Shown: positions 31,321 to 32,793 of the stretch, piece after piece
How the letters are laid out: each line of letters starts with the position of its first letter
Numbering within the stretch: the first letter of the stretch is position 1
Origin: Fibrobacter succinogenes
GTDB taxonomy: Bacteria; Fibrobacterota; Fibrobacteria; Fibrobacterales; Fibrobacteraceae
Reading direction: 5' to 3'
Assembly (NCBI GenBank): GCA_902767785.1
Contig: CACXIR010000041.1
Location: forward strand, 1-32,793
DNA length: 32,793 nt
Notes under the pieces: generated by a model
What the model was told of the DNA's origin: nothing
The model's input: only the letters and a program-made list of their open reading frames with translations
The model's database searches: none
Position numbers and translations under genes: made by a program

Positions 31321-32654
31321 TTTTGGGCGTATATAGACTGCCCGCCGTTACAGGCGTAGGCCAGTGTGCAAACGATAAAGAAGGCGGGGAGCGTGTCAAA
31401 GCCAAATATTTCGGCCCCTACCAGGATGGGAGCGAAGAGCGTATTGGTTGCTCCGCCAAAGACCGCTGCGTAGCCGAGGGCCGCCGCAAGGGGGAAGGGA
31501 ACGCCTACGATTGCAGCGACTACAGCTCCAAATGTTGCCCCGATGGTGAACAGCGGGGTGACCTCGCCGCCCTGAAAGCCTACCGAAAGTGTCACGATGG
31601 TAAGCACCATCTTTAAAAGCCAATCGAATCCAAAAATCCCTGCAGCGCTGGCAGTGGCTGCCCCCGGGTTCCCGAAACAAATGTCGGTGAGGTTCGTGCC
31701 CAGGCCAGAGTAGCGCCCTTGCCAAAGCAAAAGCAGCACTGCACTTAGGACAACGCCCATGATGGCGACACGCTTGAGTGGGTTCGGGAACTTTTCCGCA
31801 AAGAACTTTTTGGAAACCTTCAGCAGTTTCGCGAATCCGCCGCCTACAAGCCCAAAGAGTACGCCCAGCACCACAAGCTTCAAGATAAAGTAGATGTCAA
31901 GCCCGCTTTCAACCTGGAACAGGCTTGCCACAGTCCAGTCTGGCGAAAAACTGTTCAGGCTCACAGTGAATTTTTCGTAGCCGATCATCTCGGAAACCTT
32001 GTAGGCACTGATTGCTGCAGCGGCTGCCGGGAGCAGCGCCGCCATTTCGAGATGACCGGCAAGCAGGATCTCTAGGGAAAGGGCAATTGCCGCCATAGGG
32101 GTCTGGAATAGCCCTGCAAATCCGGCCGCCATGCCCGCCACGAGTAAAATGCGGGGGGCGTTTTTCACATGAATTTTAGAACTCATGTTATGACCGAGGG
32201 TCGCTCCGATTTGCATGGCTACGCCTTCACGGCCGGAGCTTCCGCCAAACAGGTGGGTGACCCAGGTAGTCGCCATGATAAGCGGGATAAGCCGGAGGGG
32301 AATCTCGCGATCCTTGCCGTGGGCTACGTCAAAGACGATTCCCATGCCACGTTCGGAGCCGTTACCCAGTTTTTTGTAGGTGAACACGATGGCAAGACCT
32401 GCCAAGGCAAGGGCAGGGATCCAGTAAAGTGGGTGGGCGTCCCGTATGGCACTTACGTTCTGCAAAATGGACCCGAAGAAGGCGCAGAGGGCCCCCACGA
32501 TGACCCCGAGGACCAAGGCCACCATGATGAGCACCGGCTGTGAAATCCAGTGCATCACTTTTTCTTTGACTTTGGCCTTGGCCATGTTCATGGCCTGTTC
32601 CTTCATCTCCGGACTCATGTTCCGGTAGATGTCTTGCCAGTTGTTGAAGTCCAT
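31302..32654 (-). CDS. CLC-family antiporter, probably fluoride type
   Basis: A 450-residue CLC protein of the inner membrane with the usual paired-helix layout. The gating glutamate is in GSSGREGVAMQIG (residues 138-150), and the later selectivity helix is GFQGGEVTPLFTIGATFG. Two changes point to the CLC-F fluoride/proton antiporter branch: GSGIP is replaced by GMGIV (103-107), putting Met where chloride types have Ser, and GREGP is replaced by GREGV. CLC-F proteins export fluoride. No fluoride riboswitch is visible, because the upstream gene ends only three bases before the start. ATG 32652-32654. It shares a transcript with the aconitase gene, which is an odd pairing. Confidence 0.8.
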   Translation of the reverse strand: MDFNNWQDIYRNMSPEMKEQAMNMAKAKVKEKVMHWISQPVLIMVALVLGVIVGALCAFFGSILQNVSAIRDAHPLYWIPALALAGLAIVFTYKKLGNGSERGMGIVFDVAHGKDREIPLRLIPLIMATTWVTHLFGGSSGREGVAMQIGATLGHNMSSKIHVKNAPRILLVAGMAAGFAGLFQTPMAAIALSLEILLAGHLEMAALLPAAAAAISAYKVSEMIGYEKFTVSLNSFSPDWTVASLFQVESGLDIYFILKLVVLGVLFGLVGGGFAKLLKVSKKFFAEKFPNPLKRVAIMGVVLSAVLLLLWQGRYSGLGTNLTDICFGNPGAATASAAGIFGFDWLLKMVLTIVTLSVGFQGGEVTPLFTIGATFGAVVAAIVGVPFPLAAALGYAAVFGGATNTLFAPILVGAEIFGFDTLPAFFIVCTLAYACNGGQSIYAQKKIRLK

Positions 32655-32657
32655 CGC

Positions 32658-32793
32658 TTACTTGTTGTTCGCGCGGATGAGGTTGAGGGCCGAACCCGCC
32701 TTGAACCATGCCCACTGCTGTTCGTTGTAGGTGTGGCTGAGGGCGATGTTATCGACCGAGCCATCCTTGTGGTGGGCGACGAGGGTGAACTCG
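32658..32793 (-). CDS. Aconitate hydratase, C-terminal end (partial)
   Basis: The minus strand enters the window in frame and ends with TAA at 32658-32660. The last 45 residues read [18 protein letters not shown], then [16 protein letters not shown]. This closely follows the end of mitochondrial-type aconitases (LNHTFNxxQxEWFxAGSALN), which convert citrate to isocitrate in the TCA cycle. The catalytic region and the Fe-S cysteines lie outside the window. It ends three bases before the CLC gene, so the two are co-transcribed. Confidence 0.75.
   Translation of the reverse strand, partial: EFTLVAHHKDGSVDNIALSHTYNEQQWAWFKAGSALNLIRANNK

Noticed and set aside
32655..32793. Fluoride riboswitch upstream of the CLC gene
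   Set aside because: The bases upstream are the coding end of aconitase; no room for an aptamer.

Overview
The window looks like a chromosomal segment of a Fibrobacter species. The best marker is the lipoprotein at 8881-9471, which carries the 'Fibrobacter succinogenes major paralogous' (FISUMP) type domain. Gram-negative traits agree: several lipoproteins, an Omp85-type outer-membrane barrel and an energy-coupled envelope gene set. Assignment is by recognition of protein families, not by a database search. No rRNA, tRNA, CRISPR array or canonical insertion sequence was seen.

Layout. (1) 1-6726, plus strand: the tail of an unknown gene with a GCATAA hexamer array on its stop codon, a decayed short-chain dehydrogenase remnant, then a MoxR ATPase with a VWA/DUF2201 partner (broken), three unrecognised proteins, a SLOG/DprA-like Rossmann protein and a WYL-domain regulator (frameshifted). 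This looks like an accessory region in partial decay. (2) 6750-9471: secreted or envelope proteins (coiled-coil membrane protein, choice-of-anchor-I protein, FISUMP lipoprotein). (3) 9484-13473: an ORF6N gene with its own strong promoter sits between two copies of the 3' tail of hrpB. The hrpB helicase gene itself carries two kinds of palindromic repeat inserted in frame. (4) 13542-18351: an amino-acid ABC transporter made of an ATPase with a degenerate HATPase-like tail and a substrate-binding/permease fusion with split binding domains, followed by a small Omp85 barrel protein. (5) 18447-19590: ppa and, convergent to it, a RidA-family gene, with a hairpin between them.

(6) 19638-27451 is the most interesting part. 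A minus-strand operon encodes a MATE exporter fused to a histidine-kinase-like ATPase domain, a membrane-anchored SpoIIE/PP2C phosphatase (broken at a 16-T tract) and a MetP/MetS-type sodium symporter with its 33-residue small subunit. It diverges across 80 bp, with an AT-rich palindrome, from a single-module NRPS-like protein (adenylation-carrier-condensation). This suggests a small-molecule synthesis and transport system with RsbU/RsbW-like switch parts. (7) 27519-31266: FecR-domain lipoprotein, a second lipoprotein and a secreted protein, probably one operon, closed by a strong terminator. (8) 31302-32793, minus strand: a CLC antiporter with fluoride-type residues, just downstream of the end of an aconitase gene.

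Three genes (VWA, WYL, SpoIIE) are interrupted by frame changes. Two of these involve homopolymers, so sequencing or assembly error must be excluded before calling them pseudogenes or phase-variable loci.
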